Under the pieces are notes generated by a model that did no database searches, was not told where the DNA came from, and worked only from the letters and a program-made list of their open reading frames with translations. A DNA stretch of 64,000 nucleotides from Aegilops tauschii subsp. strangulata. Lineage: Eukaryota; Streptophyta; Magnoliopsida; Poales; Poaceae. Each line of letters opens with the position of its first letter. Position 1 is the stretch's first letter. Made by a program: the position numbers and the translations under genes. Below are positions 20,915 to 32,704 of the stretch, piece after piece. Location of the stretch: contig NC_053037.3 of NCBI RefSeq assembly GCF_002575655.3, positions 148,005,207-148,069,206 of the forward strand, in the 5' to 3' direction.

Positions 20915-22214
20915 TGTGACACCCAAAAATTTTATTTGTTTTTTTAACTTTTATTTGATTGGAGGGATGTTATTTAAAATTTTCTTCTAAAGGGCTCTCC
21001 CTCTCAAAAACTTTCTTTTATGGCAAGTGTTTTGTTTGGATTCACCCAAGGCCTGATTTTTGGTCTTGGAGGTTTTTCCATCTTATGTGGACTCAACACC
21101 AAATGTTTTTCATTTGGAAAAAAAAATCATTTCTTTGAAAATCTTTTTTAAATAGCCCTATGGCATTGGAGTGATCTTTTTCCCCCTTTCAAAAATCACC
21201 TCTTGCCATGACATGAGTGGAAATCCCCTCCCAAAAGCCTTTCCCCATCTTTGTGACAAGATATACTTCAAATCCAGCAAGTTGAACCTCCCCATGAATT
21301 TTCTTCCATTTAATTCTTATCAAAAATATTTTCTGCCTCCTATGTTGATCCTTGGAGGTTTACAAAGGAACTACCATTTCTACTTTGAGTTTGGCCTCCA
21401 AACCAATTTCCCTGGCTAGTCCTTAGAGCCCTCAACCAAGATCCATGATGATCCACTAGTCTCCAGTTCAAATATTTCAAATTGTACTTGCTGCAAGTTT
21501 GGACCATATTTGCCAAATTTGATGAAATTCATTTGTTTTCTCCTCCTAAAAATCTGAGAAAATTCAGGCAGCCTCTCGATGCATTGAGAGGTCACCTCAC
21601 CAAGTCCCAGCTCTAGAAATTTTTTTCTTCATGCCAAATCATTTCGTCGAGCACTTGAAGAGCACTGTTTCTGCCAAGTTTAGAAAGTTCAGTTAACAGT
21701 TTCAGAGCCGCCGTCGTTTTCTTCAGAGACCTACCTCGATCTCGCCAGTAGCCGCGGTGGCGCCTTGCTCCCTGATCCCTCCTTCTTATCCCTGCGCCGC
21801 ACGATCGCCTGGAGGCTTGCGGGCGTCGGCGACGAGCAGGAGGAGGTGCGCCACCCCGTGAGCGACGGCAGCAGCGGCCTTTGCGGCTGCCAGAGAGGCG
21901 CAGCATTGGACGGCGCCGCCCAGCGCCGCCCAAGCCACCAGAGGCCACCGCGTGGCCATCCACTCACCCGTGCACGCTGTCGTCCGTCGTCGTGAACTGC
22001 TAGGCGCGGAGCGTGCTCCCTGCCGCCGCCATGCCCGTACTGCCGTTCCGTCGAGGACCGGCGTGTTACACCAAGCCCGACCGAGGTTTAGCGGAGGAAT
22101 GGCACCAGTGACCCTCCTTGATGATGCCTAGCCTCCTAAATCCCCTGCCCAACCTCTGCCTCGCCGTAATTGCTCGCCGGAGCTATCCCGTTCACGGCCA
22201 CCCCCTCGGATCGC

Positions 22215-22224
22215 CTATAAAAGG
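22215..22224 (+). promoter_or_regulatory. TATA box of the solo LTR
   Basis: CTATAAAAGG is followed within 35 bp by a GC-rich stretch. It would place the U3/R border about 1.3 kb into the LTR and leave a long R-U5 of about 2.7 kb. Confidence 0.6.
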
Positions 22225-23970
22225 AGGCCCCGAGCTCGAGCTCGAACCCGCACCACCCCTACACACTACCAGTACCACGCCAAGCCACTGGGCAGCCCCC
22301 GAGGGAGTCTTCTTCCCCAACTCCGGCCGCCTCGACCCGCTTCGGGACCCAGCTCGATTCACCCCCATGCGTGCACCTCTACCTCTCAGCTCATGCCAGT
22401 AGTCTCCTAGTGCATCCACTCTTCTAACCCGCGTTGGAGTTTGCAGCACCCACCAGAGTACTCCACCATCGCCCGAACCACCGTCCGCCGGAGAAAGTGG
22501 CGCCGTCGACGTGGTGCTCTCCGATGGCCAAGTCCACCACCCACCGACGCGGAAGAACACCCTGAACCTCATGGTACCCTCCGATCTCTCTGCCTCGCCG
22601 TGGTTCAACGCCAGCGGCCACCGCAGCCTTCGGGCGCCGGCGAGCCCCGTTGGAGTTTTAAACCTGACGGGTGGGACCCCCCCGTCAGCCTCTCTTCTTT
22701 CCCCCCCTCGAACCATTTTCTGATAGCGCCTTCGGGCAAAGTGCGTTTTCTCTTTGGGCTGGCGCATTTCATTCTGAACCGTTTTTTTGTTTTCTCAAAC
22801 AAGTCCCTGGTTCTTTTCTGTTTCATCACAGATTAGTCCCTGGACTAAAACCCTTATATCTTTTTAATAAAAGATGATTTTTGATTGATTCTTTTTTGTC
22901 AGTCTTATATTTTTGTCTAGTTTTTTATAGTATTTATTTGGAAATTTTTTGGAACAATTTTTATGCACGCAACGATTTTCACGTTAGTATACGGTTTCGT
23001 TACACCGTAGGTTCCGGAGGAGGTGACGGAGCCGCGAACTTCGCCGAGCTAGACTCCGACTTCTCCGAACCAGGCAAGCATGTTTGAACCTTTGATATGA
23101 TAGGTGTTTTGCGTGTTTGCTTGAATGGTTTGTGCATGGCATATGAGCATCGGTGAGTATTTCATTGCATGTAAGGCAACTAAACCGTGTATTCCGAAGT
23201 TACGGTGACCTTTGATGAGAGGTGGCCTGATCATGTGGTGACATGAGAGGTAGTAAGATGGTATTGTTGTAGCATGCCAGTCTTACGTCATCCAGTAAAC
23301 TCCGACGTTAACGTGGACTGAGCCACGTTATCGTTCTTCCCCTTTCGTGCTGCCACATGTTTTCTGCAAAGAATACGGTTTAGTAAGTTGCTAACCTCTT
23401 TCCTTGTACACACCAAATAGAGGGGCCGGGATGAGGGTTCCATGGCCCTGGATTAAAGCCAGTCATCCGGTCAGGGGGCATGGGTGTTTCCGGTTGGGAC
23501 CGAGAGGGGGGCACCCCTTAGAGCGCGCGGTATAAATTTGATCCCATGCTACGCGAGGTTGTAGCCTCCCCGTCTCAAGGTTTTTCTTGAACGTTGCCGA
23601 GGGTGATTCCTGGCATCGGAATGTTGAATGGGTGTGTACTGGTTAGATGTGTTTCTCCTAAAACACCGTAAACGGAACTAGTCCCTTGTGACTACTGAAA
23701 TCCGTTGGTTGTGGTTAAGAGTACAAACTCTGCAGAGTTAAATCCTTCTGAGTCATTGTGTCCATGGTCAAGGACCATGGCCAGTATATCCATATCCATG
23801 TCAGTCCCTATGTCAGTCTCCGTGGTAAATCCCCGGTGAACAAGCTTGAGTGGTAAACCCGGTCGAACGTTATTCCTGTGGATGGACTAACCCTATTATT
23901 TATCTCGTACCTGAGTATTTCTCTTGAAATGATTTAAATTCATGAGCTACTGAATTAATAAGCTATGATA

Positions 23971-24290
23971 TAAGCCCTTTATGTGATGTCGCTCAGACGT
24001 CCGACTGTGGCACTCTTGTCTTTTACTTTCAATATAAGCCCTTTATGTCATGTCGCTCAGACGTCCGACTGTGGCATGCTCGTTATTTACTTTTTGATGT
24101 AAGCCCTTTATGTGATGTCGCTTAGACGTCCGACTGTGGCACTTTGTCATTTACTTTTGATATAAGCCCTTTAGGTGATGTCGCTCAGACGTCCGACTGT
24201 GGCACGCACTATCATTTATATTCTATTATAAGCCCTTTATGTGGTGTCGCCTTGACGCCCGACTGCGGCATTGTTATTTCATTTGTATCC
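23971..24290. repeat. Five tandem units of about 64 bp inside the solo LTR
   Basis: TAAGCCCTTTATG starts at 23971, 24035, 24100, 24163 and 24229 (spacing 63-66). Each is followed by GACGTCCGACTGTGGCA or a close variant. The units lie in the transcribed part of the LTR. Confidence 0.9.
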
Positions 24291-24471
24291 TTTCGAGGGG
24301 TCATTCACACACTCGACTGGCCTTCAGTATTACGTTGGGATTTCGGGAGGACTATCGCCCGACTTCCTTTTATTTTCCCATGCATTGTTATCTCATTGTC
24401 TGAGTGCGCTCTATTAATCTGTTCATATGCATCATGTTTACATTTGTTATATCTTATGTCCGAACTGTCTT

Positions 24472-24571
24472 GCGAGTACTTTCATAGTACTCACCTGGCT
24501 TGTTGATTTGGCCAGATGTTGACGAAGGCGATCTCATGCGTGAAGAGTTTGATAGTGAGTCCGACGCCTAG
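24472..24571 (+). other. Palindrome plus short acidic frame in the solo LTR
   Basis: GAGTACTTTCATAGTACTC at about 24473 is followed by CTCACC, a pyrimidine-poor spacer, then CCAG and an 18-codon frame rich in Asp and Glu (DVDEGDLMREEFDSESDA) ending in TAG at 24571. A similar arrangement is present in the unrelated LTR at 56739-60522. The CCAG just before the frame resembles a splice acceptor. Confidence 0.45.
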
Positions 24572-25102
24572 AGGAGTCCCAGTTAGTCTCGTGCGATCCT
24601 GGATATTGGTCACTTGTATTATATACGCTTCCGCCACCCGCAATAAGTATCCTCGAGCCTCACTCCGACGCTCGAAGAGCTGTTAGTTTCAGGAGTCATG
24701 TCATCCACTTCACTGTGACATATACACCACCGCTTCTATTTGTGAGTCAGTAGTTATGCCACCATATCCGCCTTTATGTGTGATATCGGCGTGTTTGTAA
24801 TAAATTATTGAGCCATCTCCGCTCAGCCTTGTATTATATTTAGTACTCCTGGTTTTTCTTCTGTGATCAAGAAATTGTCTACCAGTGAGGAGGATTCTCC
24901 TCTACTGGTCCGTAAAAGGGATCGGTTTCTCAATAAACATTTTATTGGAAAACCGGTCGTGACAGTTTTCTTTACAAAAATCAACATTGGCACCTTTAAC
25001 ATTTTGCTACAACTAATTTTAGATTAGATAAAGGTTGGATTCACGCCGATTAACAAAATACATGCTGATGTAAAAATATAGTGATATACAACAGGTACTT
25101 AC

Positions 25103-25484
25103 ATCAGCATTGGAGCACAAAGAATTCCCGCAAGATATTTTCCTCGAATACAATCCCAATGAAGGAAGTCTTCTATCATTTAACCTTATTTTCTAAAAGA
25201 GAGATGGGTAAGAAACATGTAGAAAATATGATCAGAATGCTATAAAATTTCATGATGCGAGAATACGCACACGCTTCTTAGAATGGAGTTGACATTCTTT
25301 TGCTGGACTGGAGCGGACTAGTTCTTTGGCCACTGGAATCTGCTTATTATCAGTGGGAGTTGCGTTTCTCTGTGCTGGAGCAGTATCTATGAAAAATGGA
25401 GTTGGTTTATTATCTCCTGGCGTTTGGATCTTTTGCAAAGACCTGGTTTGTAACCCTTCAGATTCTAACATAGCCGTCTTCCCC
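25103..25484 (-). CDS. Two exons of the transposon-associated gene, copy 1
   Basis: Exon 25184-25103 (82 bp, acceptor AATAAG, donor GTAAGT) reads LNDRRLPSLGLYSRKISCGN. A further exon at about 25484-25250 reads LESEGLQTRSLQKIQTPGDN, KPTPFFIDTAPAQRNATPTD, IPVAKELVRSSPAK and ends KKRVRILAS before TGA. The sequence is Ser/Thr/Pro-rich with basic patches and has no recognised domain. The in-frame TGA may mean that the exon uses a splice site just before it, or that this copy ends a transcript. Confidence 0.4.
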
Positions 25485-25587
25485 TTGCATGCCTTATATA
25501 GAAGAATGGTGCTTCAATTATAAAACATGCTATAACAGAGATGGAATAGGTACCGAAGAATAGAAAGGCATGACATATTGACATGTA

Positions 25588-25688
25588 TTCCCTCCATCTA
25601 GAAATAAATGGATGGGTCTAGGCGTATTTCAGTTCTAGATACATCCAGTTTTATCCATTTCTGCGACATGTAATCCGGACGGAGGGAG
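25588..25688. mobile_element. Stowaway-type MITE (copy 1)
   Basis: About 101 bp between TA dinucleotides (25586-25587 and 25689-25690). The left end TTCCCTCCATC and the right end GGACGGAGGGAG are inverted repeats, with an inner pair around CTAGATACATCC and GGATGGGTCTAG. Confidence 0.85.
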
Positions 25689-25966
25689 TATGATGTAAGA
25701 GCTAGGGATACGACAGGACAACACAGTAAAAAAACACTGAAAACCCACTGCAGAACCAAAGTAATCAAACCCACTGATAAGATAGTACACTAATGCAGTT
25801 CAGGATGCAAAACTACCAGGCAGTTTTCCTTACAAAAATCAACATTGTGGCCTTTAATCATACATTTTGCTACAACTAAATTTTAGATCAGATAAAGGTT
25901 GGATTCACGCCGATTAACAAAATAAATGTTGATGTAAAAATATAGTGATATACAACAGGTACTTAC

Positions 25967-26360
25967 ATCTGCATTGGAGTATTGAGAATTCCTGCAAGAG
26001 TCTTTCCTCACAGACGATACCAGTGCAGAAATTCTTCTATCTGTTAAGCTTATTTTCTAAAAGAACGATGGGTAAGAAACATGTAGAAAATATGACCAGC
26101 ATGCTATAAAATTTCATGATGCAAGGATACGCACACGCTTCTTAGAATGGAGTAGACATATTTTTGCTGGACTGGAGCGGACTAGTTCTTTGGCCACTGG
26201 AATCTGCTTATTATCAGTAGGAGTTGGGTTTCTCTGTGCTGGAGCAGTATCTATAAAAACAGGAGTTGGTTTATTATCTCCTGGCATTTGGATCTTTTGC
26301 AAAGACCTGGTTTGTAAACCTTCAGATTCTAACATAGTCATCTTCCCCTTGCATGCCTTG
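25967..26360 (-). CDS. Two exons of the transposon-associated gene, copy 2
   Basis: Exon 26048-25967 is again 82 bp with a GTAAGT donor and reads LTDRRISALVSSVRKDSCRN. The partner exon at about 26360-26114 is nearly the same as in copy 1, with VF for FF and ICLL for ECQL. Both copies keep open frames and splice borders, so the duplication may add two exons to the protein rather than break it. Confidence 0.4.
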
Positions 26361-26453
26361 TATAGAAGACTGGTGCTTCAATTATAAAACATGCTACAGC
26401 AGAGAGATGCAATAGGTACTGAAGAATAGAAAGGCATGACATATTGACATGTA

Positions 26454-26553
26454 TTCCCTCCATCCAGAAAAAAATGGATGTGTCTAGGCGTATTTTAGTT
26501 CTAGATACATCCTTTTTATCCATTTTGGCAACATGTAATCCGGACGGAGGGAG
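26454..26553. mobile_element. Stowaway-type MITE (copy 2)
   Basis: Same insertion as at 25588, duplicated with the 830-bp unit; TA lies at 26452-26453 and 26554-26555. The MITE therefore predates the duplication. Confidence 0.85.
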
Positions 26554-26617
26554 TATGGTGTAAGAGCTAGGGATACGACAAGACAACACAGTAAAAAAAC
26601 ACTAGTTGAATGTAAAA

Positions 26618-27470
26618 GGGATAATTAGATTTATGCCCCTAGTTGTGTCCCACTCGTCTGTTTTACCCCTAATTCCCAAAAGTCACCGGTTTTGTCCAAG
26701 TCACTTTGCTCCTCTTATGCTTTTGCCCTTTGACCGTTTGACCGTCAGTTTGAAAACTTCATAACTAATTCATACTGAATCAGAAAAATGCAAATAAGAT
26801 ACCAAAATGTTCAGAAAAACATCACCTATATGTCAGTGTCATTTGCATTCATTAAAAAAGTGTTGGAAAATGCACATCCGAGTTTTAGCTCTTTTGATAC
26901 CACCATGAATAGTGAACTCTAAAAAAATCAAAAAAATTCAAAAAAAAAATATGGTGGCAAAGAACAACAAATGTTCTAAGTGCTTGCCAAGTTTCATTAG
27001 GGAACGACATTCGTGGAAGTAATGGCAAAAAAATAATCTATTTTGGAGTGCTGATTGTTTTTTTTGCCGCGGCACCCGCGAATGTTATTCCCTGATGAAA
27101 CTTGGCAGTCACTTAAAACATTTGTCATTCTTTGCCACCAATTTTTTTTATTTTTTTGAACTTTTTTAGATTTTACTATCCATGGTGGTAGCATAAGAGC
27201 TAAAAATCGGATGGGCACTTTCCAACACTTTTTTCATGAATACAAATGACACTGACATGTAGGTGATGTTTTTCTGAACATTTTGGTATCTTATTTGCAT
27301 TTTTCTGATTTAGTATGCATTAGTTATGAAGTTTTCAAACTGATGGTCAAATGGTCAAAGGGTAAAAGCATAATAGGAGCAAAGTGACTTGGACAGAACC
27401 AGTGACTTTTGGGAATTAGGGGTAAAACAGACGAGTGGGACACAACTAGGGGCATAAATCTAATTATCCC
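26618..27470. mobile_element. Mutator-type foldback element, 853 bp, 9-bp target duplication
   Basis: The ends GGGATAATTAGATTTATGCC and its reverse complement open two very long inverted arms (about 26618-26990 and 27100-27470). The arms pair along most of their length, including TTTTACCCCTAATTCCCAAA and GTCAAACGGTCAAAGGG-like blocks. The element is flanked by AATGTAAAA at 26609-26617 and 27471-27479. A 9-bp duplication points to the Mutator superfamily. No ORF of note is present. It inserted just beyond the end of the second 830-bp unit. Confidence 0.95.
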
Positions 27471-27479
27471 AATGTAAAA

Positions 27480-28845
27480 CTGTATGCTAGCTGAATACGT
27501 ATGGAAAAAACTAAGGCAACATACACGTGTATGATTGGGAAACTAAGATGGCATTGCAATAGAGCACTAGGACTGCACTTCAATGTAAAAAACATGGTAT
27601 GGTAGACAGATGAAGTACATACTGATGAATAACAATGCATAAGATATTCAGAAGCATGATGTCCAAATTAAGCAGATGGCATTGTGATAGAGTAGAATGA
27701 CAGTATTTGAATTTGAAAACATGTTATCATGAATGGAATAGGTACTGAAAAAAAGGAAGGCATGACATACTTACATGCATGATCAGCATGCTAAGCACAT
27801 GGCATTGAAACAGAGTAGATACACTCCAGGACATTATATGCATGTTCTACCCATATCACGGGCCAAGTCAGAGCAAGGACCTTGTGGGGTGAAGAGGATT
27901 CAACATCTTTCTGCAAGTCTTCTGAAGAACTGCCTTTACATGTTCCATCATATTGGGTATCATTGACATCAAGTTTATTGGCCTTTACCTTGCTCCGTGA
28001 GGTTCTTGTGGATATATCAGTGTGTGCAATTATATCTGACATGCATGGAAGACAACTAGTAGTTAGATTTATGTAATGAGTGCTTGTAGGAGACTACATA
28101 AATAGTAGGACTGGGGTTAACTAGCAGCAACAGGTCTCAAAAACTAAAGGGAGAACACAAATGAAAGCTACAGAATATGTATCGTTTGTACTCGAGATTA
28201 ACTAGATGGCACACAAAAGTATTAGAACAACATAGGTAATACTAGAAGTGGTATAATACTATAATCACCAGCCTGTGGGATAGCATTGGCTGATGGATGA
28301 TAACTATGGAACAACGTTACCTGAAGAACAAGTATCTTAGCTGAACTATGGAACAACGTTAACTCCTGAACAAGACCCGTAAGAGATCAGCATGAATATA
28401 CAGTGAAACGTGATAATCTATTTTCCATGCTTAGATGAATAACAAAGCCATAAATGTTGCACACAAGTAAGATGAGGGTACAACCTATCTGCCCGCCATC
28501 CATAGGAGTGAGCATCATGTGCTGACTTGTCGATGGCCCTGCAGTTGTTGTGGCTGTCCATGTCAGGCACGCGCATTCGATGCGGGGAACTGTTGAGTGG
28601 GGACTATAGCTCCCTTCTGGTGTATGCTTCCCTTGTTGGAGCAGCTGTGGTGAGTCGGAAGACGGTGTGGCTGAAGATGCAGATAACGCATAATGTTAAG
28701 AACGACACATCTCTTCGATCTGAAGAAATACACTAAGAGATCAACAGCAAGGTACGAGAGTGGTCACACGTCTGTTGACTGAATACTAAATTGGGGTCAC
28801 ACGATTTTATTTTATTTTGGTACTCTCCGATCTACGCCGGATGGC
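27480..28845 (-). CDS. Exon at 27791-28042 and intron-like surroundings
   Basis: The minus-strand frame reads MSDIIAHTDISTRTSRSKVK, ANKLDVNDTQYDGTCKGSSS, EDLQKDVESSSPHKVLAL and then meets a possible donor GTAGAA after CCCGTGATATGG near 27855. It is Ser- and Lys-rich with no recognised domain. The remainder is AT-rich and intron-like; the phrase GAACAACGTTA(C/A)CTCCTGAACAAG-like is repeated at 28310 and 28350. This is probably an upstream exon of the gene ending at 20290. Confidence 0.35.
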
Positions 28846-29735
28846 TTGATGGCCGTCTTGTGCCTCCCGGCTGACACTGTTAGGAATCTTCCCCGAAAAG
28901 CCAGCGACCAACGGCAGAGCAGCTTGCCTCCGCCGTCCGTGGCCCCGGCCAAAACCCCGCCCCCCGCCCCACCACACTGCCATGGTTGCGCCGCCCCCGG
29001 GCCAATCCACAAAGACTCCCCGTCATCCAGATCCGGCGGCGGCAATACCTTCAACCCACGCAACTCTAAGATAGCCATCTAAGCGCTGCTTCCGCGGCGA
29101 ACTTGTGACCCCGCACCCTTACGTTAGACACCAGCCAACCGGCAGCCTAGGAGCTCCGCCGCCTCGAGGGGTGCTACTTCCCATCGGGAATCGATTGGCC
29201 CAGAATAAAAATTCAAAGTCGGTGAGGCCGGCGCGGTTGCGGTGGCCACCGGTGGCAGGGAAACAGCGATGCCGCGATGGTCGACGGCTACGGGGAAGCA
29301 GCACCGGGACTCTGGACGGATCCAAAGTTGGAGCCGCTCCGGCGCCGTGAACAATGGAGGGGGTGAATCGGCTCCGGTACGGTTCACGCGGCCGTCGTTG
29401 AGATAGCTCCAGCAGCACGGAGTAAGAGGCACACGACCCAGTGCACGACAGCAAATGGACAGCGTCTCCGGCATTAGGGAGGAGGGCGGCTGTGAAATTG
29501 GTGCGGTGGGGGCGCCATGGAGAAGGGAGCTTCCGGGGAGAAGGTGATTTGGCGCCCACGAGGTATGAATGCGGGGGGGGGGGGGAATTGGGAGGGGAGT
29601 GGAACCATGTTTTACGGACGCATTTGTCTGAAATGTGAGGGGGAGTTACAGTTCTACCCCTGCCTTTAGGCTTCTCGGCTTGGGTCTGTGTACTGAGGGT
29701 CGGGGATAGTAGAGTAACTTTGCTTGTCCCCAAAT
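28846..29735. other. GC-rich block, possible 5' exon or promoter of the minus-strand gene
   Basis: GC-rich and CpG-rich sequence in contrast to its flanks, with several overlapping open frames on both strands (for example minus 28812-29078 and 29119-29733). None shows a family motif. It also holds a G-run of about 13 at 29573. The position fits a first exon and CpG-rich promoter for the minus-strand gene, but no start can be chosen. Confidence 0.3.
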
Positions 29736-29872
29736 AGTGGGCGGGAGCGATTTCGGGCGAGGAGGGCGTGTTTTGAAATATAGTGGGCGCGAGCGATTTC
29801 GGGCGAGGAGAGCGTGTTTTTGAAATAGTGGGCGCGAGCTATTTCATGCGAGGAGAGCGTGTTTTGCCGACC
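29736..29872. repeat. Three tandem units of 45-46 bp
   Basis: AGTGGGCG starts at 29736, 29782 and 29827, each followed by CGAGCGATTTCGGGCGAGGA or a variant and GCGTGTTTT. Confidence 0.9.
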
Positions 29873-30789
29873 ATGGTTTATGAATTATTTGGCACATGTC
29901 ATTTAGGCCGAGGAGAAAGCGCGCTTGGATGAAGTTACAAACCTACCCTCGATGTACAACGGGCCAATTAATGTTTCTCCCACATAGGACGATAATTTCG
30001 TGTCTCCCATTTATTTGCTCGGGCAAATTCCACCGAGCAGAGGATGTTTAACGTTTCGTTCAAAATTTGGGAGAACGAGCATCCACGTCTACCTTACCAA
30101 GTCGATTCGAATCAAATTTTGAAATATTAGCTTGCCACTTCTTTTTTAGATGGAGAGATGATGCTCGGGAGTAATGTGTTTTTACATGCTCGTTGCTAGC
30201 GATTTACTATATGACAAATAGTTGACCCACTCAAAAACGGGAATCAAACCCAAAATAAAATATCTCGATTCAATGTAATAGCTCGTTCACCAGGTCAAAA
30301 TAGTGAACTAAATCCAAAATTGAACACCTCAATCGAATAGCATGTTGTACAGTATGATAGTACTCCAGGAACATGTTGAAAGTCAAATTAACGAACTTGT
30401 TTGATATACGCATATATCCGTTCATGTGTGGATTGCAAACAAGATGTTCTCCAATTTAAATATTTGAATGCATGTTTATATCGAAACATGGTTTATATCA
30501 GTCTTTGATGCATAAACGCGACCTCCCCCTCTCCCGGACTCCTGCTCTCTCTCTCTCTCGCCGACAATCTTCAATTTTGTCGCACGCATCCAACACACAA
30601 ACCTTGTTGGTCCCTCTCGCTTTCTCTCCATCTCTCTCTCTCTTTGTGTGTGTGAGTGGGGGGGGGTCTTTCTAGTTCGCATGCATATATACTCCATCTA
30701 TAGGTCTCTCTCACACACTATGTATGATTCTCTAGTCCAAGCTAGATATCTTGGGTGCACTCATCGTACACACACAAATTCCTTGGCTC
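29873..30789. other. Non-coding spacer turning CT-rich
   Basis: AT-rich with nothing gene-like up to about 30515, then CT-rich with CTCTCTCTCTCTC tracts at 30546 and 30633 and a G-run near 30659. This leads into the tandem duplication. Confidence 0.4.
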
Positions 30790-31512
30790 ATTGCCCGTAA
30801 CTCTCTCACACACCACTCTGTCGTCTCGGAGCTCTTCCCCCTCTCTCTCAAACACTCCATCTACCTGGGTCACACATACACATGCATATCTCACTCGCAC
30901 TCGATAGGCCCATCTAAAACTCTATCTCTCTCCCTCGTTCTCTCTCCATCTCACACGCACACACACACAATCTCATGCCTAGCTAGCCAAGTATGATGGT
31001 CTCTCACTCAATTGTAGGCACACGCAGTCCCCCCTATATGTATATGACTAGCTAATCTTAGTCTCCATCACAAACATGTGCATGGTCTATCTCGATTTCT
31101 CTCGGGGCATCTTTCTATCGCGCACGCACCTCCCTCGATCTCCCACCCATATAGTCCCCTCACGATCTCGAGGGGGTCTCTCTATCACAAACACACCCTC
31201 TCGCCCTCCCCATGCATCCATGTTCTCCATGTGTCCCTCTCGGCCTTTGTTCCTTGTTGGCCAGACCTCTATTGGACATGTGCTATAGGGGTGTCTCTCT
31301 CCGTTGCAAACAATCACACACTAGCTATCTTTGTGTATCTCCTCGCCTCGCTTTTCTACTCGGAGATGCATGCGTGATATGTTCGCCTAAGAAACGAAAA
31401 ATCACACTCTCTCTTTAATTCATCGTTTGTTGTCACTTTCTCTTTCACACACATACTCTTTTTGCACACTTACTCATTCTCCTTCACACGCACTTGATCC
31501 CTCTCGACTTAG

Positions 31513-31764
31513 GCACTCTCCTCGGTCCATAGAATATTGATTTATTGAAAAGTCAAACATCACAAAGTTTGACCATGTACGTGGAGAAAAACAATTACAT
31601 CTAGAACGGCAAACATATACCATTAGATTCACCATGAGATGTAGTTTAGTATGATGTATCTTTGGTATTGAAGATATCAATAACATTTGTGTAAACCTGA
31701 TCAAAGTTTCCAAAGTTTGACTTCTAAAAAAATTACATGCACTGCATTATCGAGCGGATGGAAT
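31513..31764. mobile_element. Degenerate Stowaway/Mariner-type MITE (copy 1)
   Basis: About 250 bp with GAAAAGTCAAACATCACAAAG near the left and CAAAGTTTGACTTCTAAAAA near the right, an inner inverted pair. It ends CATTATCGAGCGGATGGAAT, close to the usual GAACGGAGGGAG end. Confidence 0.6.
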
Positions 31765-32457
31765 ATCTCTTTCCCCCTCTCAGCTATCTGACGCACCACT
31801 CAGCCTTATCGGGGCTCCTCGATCTCTCTCAAACTTTATATCTCCCTGGTTCACACATACACATGTCTTGCTCATGCTATACATATAGACCCATCCAACA
31901 CTCTCCGCCCTTGTTCTCTCTCTATGTGACACGCACCCCCCTAATAAGTACCATAATCCCTCACTCCATCATAGGCGCAAGCACTCCCCCCTAAGTATGA
32001 TTATCTCTCACTAGCCATCAGGAACACATGTATTGTATCCTTCCATCCATACGTCTATCTCGATATCTCTCGGGGTATCTTCTATCGCGCACACACCTTG
32101 CCACTCGATCTCCCACCCATGTAGTCCCATCACGATCTCCAGGGGATCTCTCTATGACAAACATACACTCTCTCCTCCCCATGTCTGCATTTTCTCCGTA
32201 CGTCTCTCTCGACCTCTCTCCCTTGTTTGTCAAACCCCTTTTGGCCACGTGCTAGGGGTCTTGCTCTCTCGGTTGCAAACAACCACACACTATCTCCTCA
32301 CCTTGCTTCCGTTATCGAAGATGCATGTGTGATATGTTTGCATAAGACACACGTTTTTTCTCGAGTTTTATCGAGTGTTGTCCATGTCTCTTTCACACAC
32401 GCACACACACATTTTTCACTCACTCTTTCTATTTCACTCTCTCTCTCTAGTTAGGGA

Positions 32458-32704
32458 CTCTCTCACGTCCATAAGCATATGGATGTTTTGAAAAGTCAAA
32501 CCTCAGAAAAGTTTGACCAGGTATATGTGGAGAAAAACATTTACATCTAGAAAGATCATTAGATTCATCACAACATGTACTTACTTCATACTATCATTTA
32601 TCTTTGGTATTGTAGATATAAGTAATTTCTTTATAAACTTGGTCAAAGTTTCAAAAGTTTGACTTTTAAAAAAATGTTGGAACTACATTATCGAACGGAG
32701 GGAG
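32458..32704. mobile_element. Degenerate Stowaway/Mariner-type MITE (copy 2)
   Basis: Counterpart of the element at 31513, with a better kept right end (CATTATCGAACGGAGGGAGT). It was duplicated with the CT-rich unit. Confidence 0.7.

Larger units (their letters stand above)
20915..24964 (+). mobile_element. Solo LTR, 4050 bp, with 5-bp target duplication
   Basis: The element begins TGTGACACCC and ends GGTCGTGACA, and is flanked by GTTTT at 20910-20914 and 24965-24969. The second unit of a local duplication (25782 onward) still has the uninterrupted sequence CAGGCAGTTTTCCTTAC, which confirms the insertion site exactly. No internal domain, primer-binding site or second LTR is present, so it is a solo LTR left by recombination. 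The plus orientation is supported by a TATA box at 22215 and AATAAA signals near 24800 and 24930. The length and TGTGAC/GTGACA ends fit a Ty3/gypsy-type family; the family name is not assigned. GC-rich open frames inside (for example 22192-22767) have no family features. Confidence 0.92.
24965..25739. repeat. First unit of an 830-bp tandem duplication (continues from 20866-20914)
   Basis: Together with 20866-20914 this matches 25782-26603 along its whole length, including the exons and the MITE. The solo LTR inserted into this unit after the duplication, as the second unit lacks it. Confidence 0.9.
25776..26603. repeat. Second unit of the 830-bp tandem duplication
   Basis: Starts near GATAGTACACTAATGCAG and ends near AAAAACACTAGTTG. 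It keeps the empty insertion site of the solo LTR. Confidence 0.9.

Noticed and set aside
21613..22836. Open frames inside the solo LTR, including a 191-codon minus-strand frame
   Set aside because: The region has the ends and empty site of an LTR; frames are GC-driven, overlap on both strands and lack motifs.
29119..29733. 204-codon minus-strand frame in the GC-rich block
   Set aside because: Low-complexity Pro/Arg/Ser sequence; another frame on the same strand is equally open, so no start or frame can be chosen.
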